From positions 1,364,001 through 1,428,000 of the forward strand of contig OZ218951.1 of NCBI GenBank assembly GCA_965112735.1: a stretch of DNA of 64,000 bases, read 5' to 3'. Under the pieces are notes generated by a model that saw only the letters and a program-made list of their open reading frames with translations, ran no database searches and was not told where the DNA came from. Of the stretch, positions 42,873 to 57,200 are shown piece by piece (position 1 is the stretch's first letter; each line of letters starts with the position of its first letter). Both the position numbers and the translations under genes were made by a program. The DNA is from Phaeosaccion multiseriatum. Taxonomy: Eukaryota > Ochrophyta, other classes.

Positions 42873-44915
42873 GCTTTCGCTCCAGCAGCACTCCAAGGCC
42901 GCACCGATAAAATATTTCGGAAAGCGTCGCCGCCCGCGGCGGAATTTTTTTGGCCGCCGATAAACCGTAGAAGGCGAAAAAACCGTAGAAAGGCCTCCGA
43001 GTGCGCTGAGAGAGGGCCTTAGGTCGTGTACAGTGTGAGCAGAGAAGAAAGCACACCTCCCCGACTCTAAAAATCGATAAAAACAAGGTTCACGAGTAAT
43101 CAATTCGAATTTCAATTTGGGAGGGGCAGGGGGAGAACCTTTTTTTGTCTCAGGCATCGGCTCCAGACTGGCCTAGAAGCCTATGCTCTAGGCCCTAGGC
43201 CGAGCGGCCTACGCCCGCTCTAGGCCGGCCATTTTTTCTCCCTAGGCCGGCGGTTCTAGGCCGAGGCCTCGACCTATCTGATTAGTAATTACGGCCGGCG
43301 GGAGGGAGGGAGGGAGGGAGGGAGGGAGGGAGGGAGGGAGGGAGGGAGGGAGGGAGGGAGAGAGGGAGGGAGGGAGGGAGGGAGGGAGGGAGGGAGGGAG
43401 GGAGGGAGGGAGGGAGGGAGGGAGGGAGGGAGGGAGGGAGGGAGGGAGGGAGGGAGGGAGGGAGGGAGGGAGGGAGGGAGGGAGGGAGGGAGGGAGGGAG
43501 GGAGGGAGGGAGGGAGGGAGGGAGGGAGGGAGGGAGGGAGGGAGGGAGGGAGGGAGGGAGGGAGGGAGGGAGGGAGGGAGGGAGGGAGGGAGGGAGGGAG
43601 GGAGGGAGGGAGGGAGGGAGGGAGGGAGGGAGGGAGGGAGGGAGGGAGGGAGGGAGGGAGGGAGGGAGGGAGGGAGGGAGGGAGGGAGGGAGGGAGGGAG
43701 GGAGGGAGGGAGGGAGGGAGGGAGGGAGGGAGGGAGGGAGGGAGGGAGGGAGGGAGGGAGGGAGGGAGGGAGGGAGGGAGGGAGGGAGGGAGGGAGGGAG
43801 GGAGGGAGGGAGGGAGGGAGGGAGGGAGGGAGGGAGGGAGGGAGGGAGGGAGGGAGGGAGGGAGGGAGGGAGGGAGGGAGGGAGGGAGGGAGGGAGGGAG
43901 GGAGGGAGGGAGGGAGGGAGGGAGGGAGGGAGGGAGGGAGGGAGGGAGGGAGGGAGGGAGGGAGGGAGGGAGGGAGGGAGGGAGGGAGGGAGGGAGGGAG
44001 GGAGGGAGGGAGGGAGGGAGGGAGGGAGGGAGGGAGGGAGGGAGGGAGGGAGGGAGGGAGGGAGGGAGGGAGGGAGGGAGGGAGGGAGGGAGGGAGGGAG
44101 GGAGGGAGGGAGGGAGGGAGGGAGGGAGGGAGGGAGGGAGGGAGGGAGGGAGGGAGGGAGGGAGGGAGGGAGGGAGGGAGGGAGGGAGGGAGGGAGGGAG
44201 GGAGGGAGGGAGGGAGGGAGGGAGGGAGGGAGGGAGGGAGGGAGGGAGGGAGGGAGGGAGGGAGGGAGGGAGGGAGGGAGGGAGGGAGGGAGGGAGGGAG
44301 GGAGGGAGGGAGGGAGGGAGGGAGGGAGGGAGGGAGGGAGGGAGGGAGGGAGGGAGGGAGGGAGGGAGGGAGGGAGGGAGGGAGGGAGGGAGGGAGGGAG
44401 GGAGGGAGGGAGGGGGGAGGGAGGGAGGGAGGGAGGGAGGGAGGGAGGGAAGGTGATTTGGGCGCTGTGCTGTGGGCTGTTTGGACCTAATTTGGGCTAA
44501 TGTTAGCATAATAGAGGCCTACACACACTCATACTACAAGAGGGACACTCATTGGGGGGTGTACAGGGCTGTCTACGGTTTATTTTTGCCCCGACCGTTT
44601 TTTCCGCCCGCCCGCGGCAGATTTTTCCAAATGTGCGACGCTTTCCGAAATATTTTATCGGTGCGGCCCAATGTATGCCTGACCATCAGCCCTCATCTCC
44701 CTCTCGTCAACCTCCTGCTCCTTCATCGCTACCCGCCCCTCATGCCAGGCCAGAGGAACGGGGGGGCACGGCCGAGGGAGGGGTGAAAGAAGGACGGGAG
44801 GAGAAGCCGGGGCAGACAGGGAAATTGCGTATGATGTAAGTGCCACCTGTGCTGGGCCCACCCTTTCGGCAGTACGACCCTGACCATACCACACACCTTG
44901 AACACGACGCAACAG
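42873..44915. repeat. Repeat island: inverted repeat arms, GGCCTAG-rich block and giant (GGGA)n array
   Basis: The island begins with a 33-base word (42898-42930) that recurs as a perfect inverted copy at 44637-44669; both are followed at a distance by TAAACCGTAGA-type sequence, so the arms are about 80-100 bases of related DNA. Between them lie a palindrome-rich block of CCTAGGCC/GGCCTAG words (43176-43273) and the (GGGA)n array. No gene with a recognisable domain is seen in the island. Confidence 0.8.
43300..44451. repeat. (GGGA)n array of about 1.15 kb
   Basis: Nearly perfect GGGA tetranucleotide for about 285 units, with one early interruption (GAGAGAGGG near 43360) and a phase slip near 44413. 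On the minus strand it gives a long SLPP-repeat open frame, which is a composition artefact. The G-rich strand could form G-quadruplex structures. Confidence 0.98.
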
Positions 44916-47900
44916 GTACCTCTGAAGGACCTAATGCTAGGGACGCATGGATCTCTCAACTACGTTCGCCAGTTGGTGTGCCAAACATGCGACGGGGACG
45001 AGTTTCGCCGCCCAATTTGTGAGAGTTCTGACTGAGGCCGGTGGAAACAACACTCCGCATCTTAGTGCAGAAGAGCTGGGCGCATGGAAAGATTATCAAA
45101 TTCACAGGAAAGGGCGACGTGCAACCCGGTGAGCGCGCTGCTCTGGCACGGCTGTAGAAAGTACCACAGGAGCGACGAATCAATCGGTCACGTCAATGCG
45201 CTGCCCGTAGTGGCGACCTGATGCACACACACGTGAATGCACGCACACCACACCTACTCTTAATGCATGATCAGGGTTTTCTACTCCCGGCGATCTGTTG
45301 GTGCGGCTCAACCAGCAGCCACATCCGCGCTTCACCCGCGGCTCGCCCTCGACCGGCTCGCCTGACTCGTCCACCCTCACCATGGCGCTGGACGTGACCG
45401 AACAGCAGATTCAGAGCGGCTGCAATCTGACCTACGAGCACCTCGACGGAGGCATGCGGCAGCTCCACATCCGACCGGGGCAGGTAAGTCCGTGGAGGTG
45501 TTGGCGGCGCCCGTGGGGGGGAAGGAGGTCAGTGGAGAGTGTTGTATGTCGATGCCCTCTGTGATCTAGGATCCACCCCGGTGGGCACGCGAACGTCTGA
45601 CGCATCTCAGGAGCTCCGGCGCCCCCTTCAGAGTCTGGTTGTGTAAGGATAGAGCGGCGAGCAGGCTTGCTCACGGGTTGTAAATAGTCACTAGGACTAC
45701 TAGACAGGTGTGCGTTACTGGTAGCTATGTGTATTTGTACAGTGTCAGTAGTCTTAGTGAACTATTTACAACCCGTGAGCAAGCCTGCTCGCCGCTCTAT
45801 CCTTACACAACCAGACTCTTGAAGACTCTGAAGGGGGCGACGGAGCTCCTGAGATGCGTCAGACGCTCGCGTGCCCACCGGGGTGGAACCTAGATCACAG
45901 ATGGCATCGACAGACAACAAGAGTCCCGGCAGCAGAGCTGGGGCCGATCGTAGTTGCGTAGCTTCGGGGAACCCCTCATGTTCCCTTCAACTTGCTCATG
46001 GGCCTTGTTTCATGCAATACACTCCCCGGCCGGCTGCCCCACCTCCTCAGGTAACGGGCGAGGGCTACACCATGACCGTTCCCGAGGAAGGCATGCCCAA
46101 GGTGCAAGGCAGGGACCCCCTCCGTGGCGACTTGGTCATCCGCTTCAGGCAAGTCCCGTCAGCAGCAGCAGCGGCACGAGCACCACCCAGTGGCGCACCC
46201 ACTCCCACCGCATTTGATGATTTGCTGAGAGCCGGCGAGGCGAGAGTGATGGAAGCAGGGGGACGACAGAGCCGCGGTGAGCGAGGAGCCCTGCGGGCAG
46301 CGCTGAGGAGTGTATATGGTGAACTGGAGCTGCTTGGACAGCAACTCGGCGGTCAACTCGAAAGGCTGCGCGGCGAGGCGCGAGTGATGCGGGCCGGGCT
46401 GCAAGAGAAGGATGGTCAGCTCGAGGCGCTTCGTGCCGCGCAGCAAGAGAGAGTGCAGGAGCTGGAGGCTCTAAGAGCAGCACAGCGAGAGAGTGCTGGG
46501 GAGATGGAGGCATTGAAAGGCACGGTGCGAGACATCACTGGCCAGCTTGAGGCTTCGAGTGCCGCGCAGCGTCAGAAAGAGGGTGAGGCGCGAGTGATGC
46601 GGGCCGGGCTGCAAGAGAAGGATGATCAGCTCCAGGCACTGCGTTCCGCGCAGCAAGAGAGAGTGCGGGACTGGAGGCTCTAAGAGCGGCACAGCGAGAG
46701 AGTGCTGGGGAGATGGAGGCTTTGCGAGGCACGGTGAGAGACTTGCGCGCAGCACAGAGAGAAAGGGACGTCGAGTCGACAGCACTGAGGGCAAGACTGC
46801 GTGAACGAGAAAGAGACATGCCCGCCGGGCGTGCAGAGGGGCTGCCGCCACCACCCCCGTATCAAGAGAGGCAACCGACGGTGCGCCTCTTCACCCTTTC
46901 ACAGATGGAGGCGTGTGTCGACTTTGCGGACATGGATCTTGTGCTGGGCAGGGGGGGCTTCGGGGGGGTGTATCGAGGACGTGGCGTGGCCTTGGGACTG
47001 GGGGGCGCGCAGGAGGTGGCCGTGAAGAAGCTCGATGGGGACAGCACGCAGACTCTGGCCAACTTCCGGAAGGAGGTGCGGGTGTTGAGCGAATGCAGGC
47101 ATGAGAACCTCCTGCCGCTGCTGGGCATTTCCCTCGATCCGGAAATCTGCCTGGTGTACCCACTCATGAGCGGGGGCAGCTTGGAGGCGTATTACCCAAC
47201 GGGCACCTCGCGAGCGCCACTGCCCGCTCGGAGGCGCTTGTGTATAGCACTCGGCGTTGCCAAAGCCCTGATGTACCTGCACACCGACATGGGCTCCAAG
47301 CCCAGCATCATTCACCGGGACGTCAAGCCCCACAACATCCTGTTGGAGGAGGTGGTGGAGGAGGAGGGGGCTGAGGGGGGCGAGAGGGGTGGCGGAGGCG
47401 TGCCCGCCTGCCTGGGAGTCCGTCTGGGTGACGTGGGCATTGCCCGGGTCACTGATTCGGCGATGACGAGGACGGGTAACGGCCCCCAAGGCTCGGGGGT
47501 GTACATGGACGGGCATTACGCAGATGGCGCGGAGCCCCAGTGTGAGCACGATGTGTACTCCCTGGGCGTGGTGATGCTGGAGCTCGTCATGGGCAAACTT
47601 GCGCGCAGGGAAAATCTGAACCACGACGCCAAGGAGCAGCTGCTCTCGGACGACGGTTTGACGAGGGTGGCGGATACAGCCATCTCCTGGACGGGGAAGG
47701 CCAAAGAGGTGCTCGCACAACAGGCACACGCTTGCCTGCAGCGCAGTCTGCAAGCCAGGCCGGTACTGAGCGAGCTTGTTCGCACCCTGGCCGCCGCATT
47801 CGAGGTGCCTCGGCCGGCTCGGATGCGCGAGTGTAATGTATGCTATAAGGACCTCTCGGGGGACAGCCAAGAAGCTCGCTTCTTGCCGTGCTTCCATTCC

Positions 47901-48017
47901 TGCACGTGCGAGACCTGCGGGCTGGCGCTGAAGGACCTCGAGAAACCCTGTCTCCTCTGTAGGGCGACCATCGAAAGCGTGGAGATAGGACACTTCGGAG
48001 TAACCAACGCAAGATGA
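44916..48017 (+). CDS. DnaJ C-terminal domain - coiled coil - protein kinase - RING finger fusion (5' end and one frameshift uncertain)
   Basis: Visible exons: 44916-45018, 45066-45128, 45275-45483 and 46051-48017. The first three plus the start of the fourth encode a DnaJ C-terminal peptide-binding domain: VPLKDLMLGTHG, GKIIKFTGKGDVQPG, GDLLVRLNQQPHPRFTRG, LTYEHLDGGMRQLHIRPG and VPEEGMPKVQG..RGDLVIRF. A Lys/Glu/Arg-rich coiled coil with a 70-residue direct repeat follows (46375-46584 and 46585 on). The kinase has GRGGFGGVYRG, VAVKKL, FRKEVRVL, IIHRDVKPHNILL and DVYSLGVVMLELV, resembling Pelle/IRAK-type kinases; DFG is replaced by DVG and there is no APE. A C3HC4 RING (CNVC...LPCFH...CETC...CLLC) ends the protein. 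One base is missing at 46670/46671 compared with the first repeat, shifting the frame. No J domain is seen. Roles in chaperone-linked signalling and ubiquitination are inference. Confidence 0.72.
45540..45919. mobile_element. Foldback/MITE-like inverted-repeat element in the DnaJ-kinase intron
   Basis: Two long inverted arms face each other: about 45540-45712 and about 45738-45919. They start TGTTGTATGTCGATGCC and end GGCATCGACAGACAACA, share most bases throughout, and differ by a few substitutions and a 10-base indel near 45822. The loop is about 25 bases. There is no open frame, so it would be non-autonomous. A target-site duplication could not be defined with certainty. It lies wholly inside the intron 45484-46050. 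Confidence 0.85.
46375..46790 (+). repeat. 210-bp tandem duplication in the coiled-coil region
   Basis: GAGGCGCGAGTGATGCGGGC occurs at 46375 and again at 46585. The two units (70 codons each) are close in sequence. The second carries a one-base deletion (GGACTGG for GGAGCTGG) that ends the frame at 46683. Confidence 0.92.
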
Positions 48018-49474
48018 TAAGAGTAGCAGGCGCGCTGCCGTCGTCCCTCGCACGATGGGGATTGCATTTTAAGTGAGTGAGTAAAGGGAGGGAGGGAGGG
48101 AGGGAGGGAGGGAGGGAGGGAGGGAGGGAGGGAGGGAGGGAGGGAGGGAGGGAGGGAGGGAGGGAGTGAGTGGTGGTCTGAGTGGGTAATTGAAGAGTAG
48201 GTTCGACTGAGAGAGTGAGAGGGAGGGAACGAGTGAGCGAGTGGGTGAGCGAGCGAGTGGGTGAGCGAGCGAGAGTGCGAGTGAGTGAGAGTGCGTGAGT
48301 GAGTGAGTGAGTGAGTGAGTGAGTGAGAGGGAGGGAGTTAGCGGGTGAGTGAGCAAGTGGGCGGCTGAGTGAGTGAGTTGAGTGCGTGATGATGAAGTTA
48401 AGGGGGGCGGGGGAGATGGAAGGCCCTGAGGATGGCGAAAGAGCGGAGCGCAGATGGGGTTGCTGGAAGGGCAGAGTTAGCTAGTGAGAGGACGTCGGCG
48501 AACAGGGGGCAGCAGCGGCCGAAGCAGCTGCTGCTACAACACTGGAGGAAGTGGGCGTCGAAAAAGGAAGGAGCAAGGACGGAAGCCTGGAAGGAAGGAT
48601 GGAAGGAAGCAATAAACAAGAAGGGAAGAGGACAGTGTATGCCAGTCTGACCTTAGTCCCCGAGGGGGATAGTCATAGTTGTTCTACGCGGCTACCTTAA
48701 AATTCAGGTAGTCAGCTGTCTGCTCAGCGAGAATAAGAATACATAAGGGTCGGGGAAGATAGGCTGTCGCAGAGGGAGCCTGCATGTCCAACCTGACTGC
48801 ACCCGCGGTGTCCACAGCTGCTGGCTGAAGAGGGCCGGTAGCTCAGTGTATAGAGCGGAAGTCGTCATCTCCCGAGCCCGGCCGTGTGAGACAAGCAAGC
48901 AGCGTATTCTCGTGAGGGGAGTGGTAGCACGAGCGAGGGGGGTGGGCAAGGCTGGGCAACCCCGCGGCCTAGGGCAGACGCCAACTAGGCGGACGGTGGG
49001 AGTGCCCAGAGTGCAAAGAGTATTCAGTTTTAAGCAGTGTATTGCAGGGGATTGGAAGTGAGGAGTAGACTTGGTATAGGTGTGCTGCTACCCACTGGCT
49101 GGGCGGCACCACGCACGCGCCCACGGTTACTGGGAGGCTGCCTAGAGGCGGGCTAGAGGCCGCCTAGGACTGAAAAAGTGAGCGGCCTAGAGCGGCCGGA
49201 GGCCGAGCGGCCTAGCGGCCTAGAGCAAAACCGCTAGGCGTGCATGGGGCTGGGGCTGAGCACAGCTCGCAGAGGGGCGGAGCACAGCATTGAACGCAGT
49301 CCGTTCGCTCCCCGCTCGCAGCTTTCATTTCAGTTTGGCTCTTTTCTAGGCACTAGGCACAGCTTCGACGTCAAGGCTTGGCATTGCTTGTTCAGTTTTT
49401 TTGCTCAGCCCCTCCTAACCACAACCCCCCAGCCATCTTCATTATCTTATCTTCCCTCTTCTTCCTCCTCCTCG
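48018..49474. repeat. Downstream repeat region, parent copy of the 38-kb duplicate
   Basis: It begins with a (GGGA)n tract (48084-48166), then GAGT/GAGC-type repeats to about 48370, then unique sequence shared with 37985-38556. A second GGCCTAG-rich palindromic block, like that at 43176, lies at 49138-49232. No gene with a domain is seen. Confidence 0.75.
48833..48894 (+). other. tRNA-like hairpin, copy 2
   Basis: GGCCGGTAGCTCAGTGTATA then GAGC gives a tRNA-like 5' end with an A-box. CCGGCC about 50 bases on can pair perfectly with GGCCGG. A CAT triplet sits centrally, where an anticodon loop would be. The T-arm and B-box are absent or degenerate. The stem is better preserved here than in copy 1. 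Confidence 0.35.
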
Positions 49475-54047
<4,573 letters not shown>

Positions 54048-54254
54048 GTTCAATCAGGGACAGCGATCGAAGAGCTTTCTTCTGCGCTTGCGCGCCTGCG
54101 CGACCGGCCGCCCCAGGCTGCCTGACAATTTTCTGTAACAGATACCCGAGGGGGTTGGAGAACCAACTCTCTCGTTTTACACACAATCGCTGACGACGGA
54201 GGGATACCAGGGAGGACGAGGCGAGGGGAGCGGGAGAGAGACGACGCGTGCGGG
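54048..54254. promoter_or_regulatory. Short bidirectional promoter between helical-repeat gene and myosin
   Basis: About 207 bases separate the two divergent start codons. No TATA box or other known element was recognised; the call rests on gene layout. Confidence 0.35.
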
Positions 54255-57200
54255 ATGTCGCACACCCAGGTATGCCATGGATTTCCACGTAAATGTCTCC
54301 CTGAATCCCTACCAGTGACGGAGCTTAGGGGGGGAAATCCCGAACCTTCTCCGCCTGCCCTCTCCCCATCTCTCATCATGTGCTTTCCATTGGTGGCTTG
54401 GCCCCTTCCGTCAACGCAACAGTCTCCGTCAATCTCCTTGAAATGCCTGTCCTGGCAACCTTTGGCCGTCTCTCGCCTGCTCACCCTTTGTCCCTGTCGC
54501 CCTCACCCACTGCCCCTGGTTACCCCCCCCCTCGTTACCCTCCCCCGGTCAGGTCTTCGTTCCCGATGCAGATGCTGGTTGGGTTAGAGGGGTTGTGGTC
54601 GACCAGCCTTCCCCCTCCAAGTTCACCGTGCGCCTGGAAGGGAGAGAGAACCACGACGACCTCAAGCCTTCGTCGGACGGGGCAGGGGAGGTGGTGGAGG
54701 TCGACATTGCGAAGCATGAGGTGCTCCGAAGCATGGCAGTGGAGGACGGAGAGGAGGCAGCTTTGCCACAACAGGTACGCCGAGTTTATTCAGTTCGGGT
54801 GTCAGCAGTTCCGTCTTCCATGCATGGCCTGGGACGGGCCGTCCGCGGCGAGACGGGAGAGGGTTGGTCTATTATCAGACTCGAAAAGATTGCATGGGGG
54901 CGGAAAGGGGGAAGGGTTGTAAGTGTCAAGGACGCTAAGGATGATATACGGCTACCACTATCCCTGTGTCGGAATCAGACTATAGTCCCCTTGACGGCTC
55001 TATTTCTCCTTCTCCCCGACACCTGCTCCTGTTCCCCCTCTCCTCCTCCCTCCTCCTCCTCCTCCATCTCCTCAAACTCCTCAAACTCCACCTCCAACTC
55101 CAATTCCAACTCCCCATCCACTGCCACCCCCCCTCCCCCCCCTTCTCCTCCTCCACCACCACCACCACCACCACCACCACCACCCTCCTCCAACACCACC
55201 AACACCAACACACTCCCAACACCCCCAGAACACCGGGCTGGCCGAAGAAGGTGTACCGGACATGACCTCCTTCGACCACCTTCACGAGGCTTCCATCCTC
55301 TTTAACCTGCGGCGACGCTTCTTCCGAGCCCTTCCATACACATACACTGGAGACATTGTCATTGCCGTCAATCCGTACCGGTGGCTCAAGGACCTTTACG
55401 CACCACAACTGGGCGACAAGTACGCAGCCTTGGCTGATAGGACGAGGAGGACTGAGCTGCCTCCTCACGTGTACAGCGTGAGCACCTACGCTTATCGCGG
55501 TCTCATGGGTGATGAGGGTGGTGCTGGGGTGACGGGAAATCAAAGTATTTTGGTGTCTGGGGAGAGTGGAGCGGGCAAGACAGAGACGGTCAAGATTTTG
55601 ATGGGGCACCTCGCCACGGTGGCGAGTAGCAACAGCAGCAGTGGCAGCAGCAGTGGTGGTGGAGAGGAAGAAGGAGGAGGGGGCGATGGGGGCACGATCC
55701 GGAGAATCATAGAGAGCAACCCCCTGTTGGAGAGCTTCGGCAATGCGAAAACCGTTCGCAATGACAACTCTTCACGCTTTGGGAAGTTCACTCGGCTCCA
55801 CTTCGGTCACAACGGAGCAATGCTGGGCAGTCTGTGCACGCATTACCTGCTGGAGAAGAGCCGGGTCGTGGCGCACACCGCGGGAGAGAGGTAAGTCGGG
55901 CTGGGGCGGAGGTGGAGGGGAGGTGGAGGGGAGGGGGAGGGGAGGGGAGGGGAAGTGGAGGGGAGGGGAAGTGGAGGGGACGGGGAGGGGAGGGGAGGGG
56001 GAGGTCGGGTGGGTGGGGAGGGGCCGTTGGCAGGAGCGGGCGGGGCTCTCCCCTTCTCTGGATGTGTCTGATGTATGTATGCATCCATTTTGTCTGTCTG
56101 GTGTGTGTTATAGCCTTTACCCGTAGCTCTTGTTTGTCTCTAAGGGGATGGCAGTGGATAGGCAACTTTCTGCAGGAGAGGGGGTGGCCGTTGAACGGGC
56201 GCCTCTCCCTCGGAGGCGATAACTCTCCTCACCCCACTCTCCTCCCTCTCTTTACTCACGTGACACATGTGTGTGTGTGTGTCTATGTATTCACTCCCCG
56301 CAGGAACTATCACATTTTCTATCAGCTTCTGGCGGCGGAAGATACAGAGAAGAGCAAATACGGCCTTGAGGGGATGGAGGCCTCGCAGTTCAGATACCTT
56401 ACGGCAGACGGATTGGAGGTGAGAGAGTGCGTGCGTGAGCGCGTGAGTACGTGAATGCGTGCGTGCGTGAGTGCGTGCGTGTGCGTGCGTGTGTCTGTGG
56501 CGGTGGCAGTAGACCCAGTCTGTGGCAGTCATTACCGTCCAACTGACCAACGGGATGGGGGCATCTCATTGCGATCTCTTTTTCTTCCCATCCCACTCCC
56601 CTCAAGCCTCCTACCTCCTCTCTTCTTCCTCTCGCTCCTCCCTCTGGCGCGCCTTTTGCCCGTACCGAAGGACAAGCACTCTCTAGCCGCCCCTTCGATC
56701 AACAATGCCTCCTTCCCATGCACACTGCCATCCGCTTCCCTCCCCATCCATTGCCATCCCTCCTCCCCGACCCATTTGTGTGCCCCACACTACACACACA
56801 CAAACGCACTTTGCACACGCACACTCATACGCTCCCTGCTACCCTGCTCCTACTACTACACACACATACACACGCAACAACAACGAAGGCGTCGGCTGTG
56901 ATTGAGGGCAAGACCGACGCACAGCATTTGCAGACCACCCTTGCCGCCCTTCGCACCATCGGGCTGTCCGAACAAGAGATGCTGCTGTTGTGCAGGGGTC
57001 TCGCTGCAGTGGTGCATCTTGGAGCGCTCTCCTTCCAGCAAGGCAGTGGAGGGGGGGGTGGGGACGGCGGTGGAGGGGGGGGTGGTGACGAGGAGGCATC
57101 GGAAGTGGGCAACAGGGCGCAGCTCTCGTCTCCGTGTGATTTATTGGGCCTGTCAGCAGCAGCAGCAGGGGAGGGAGGAGGAGAAGCGGCGCTAGAGAAG

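Noticed and set aside
43300-44451. Regular repeat resembling an array such as CRISPR
   Set aside because: The period is four bases with no spacers, and the genome is eukaryotic.
43289-44509. A 406-codon minus-strand open frame of repeated SLPP
   Set aside because: It is the translation of a pure GGGA tetranucleotide array; any frame stays open. There is no domain or codon signal.
44963-44980. GCCAGTTGGTGTGCCAAAC resembles the dispersed 15-bp word
   Set aside because: It matches only the GTTGGTG core and lies in the conserved DnaJ segment YVRQLVCQTC, so chance is likely.
44936-44985. CQTC in the DnaJ-like exon as a type I DnaJ zinc finger
   Set aside because: Only one CxxC pair is present and splicing then leads straight into the peptide-binding fold, so a full zinc finger is not supported.
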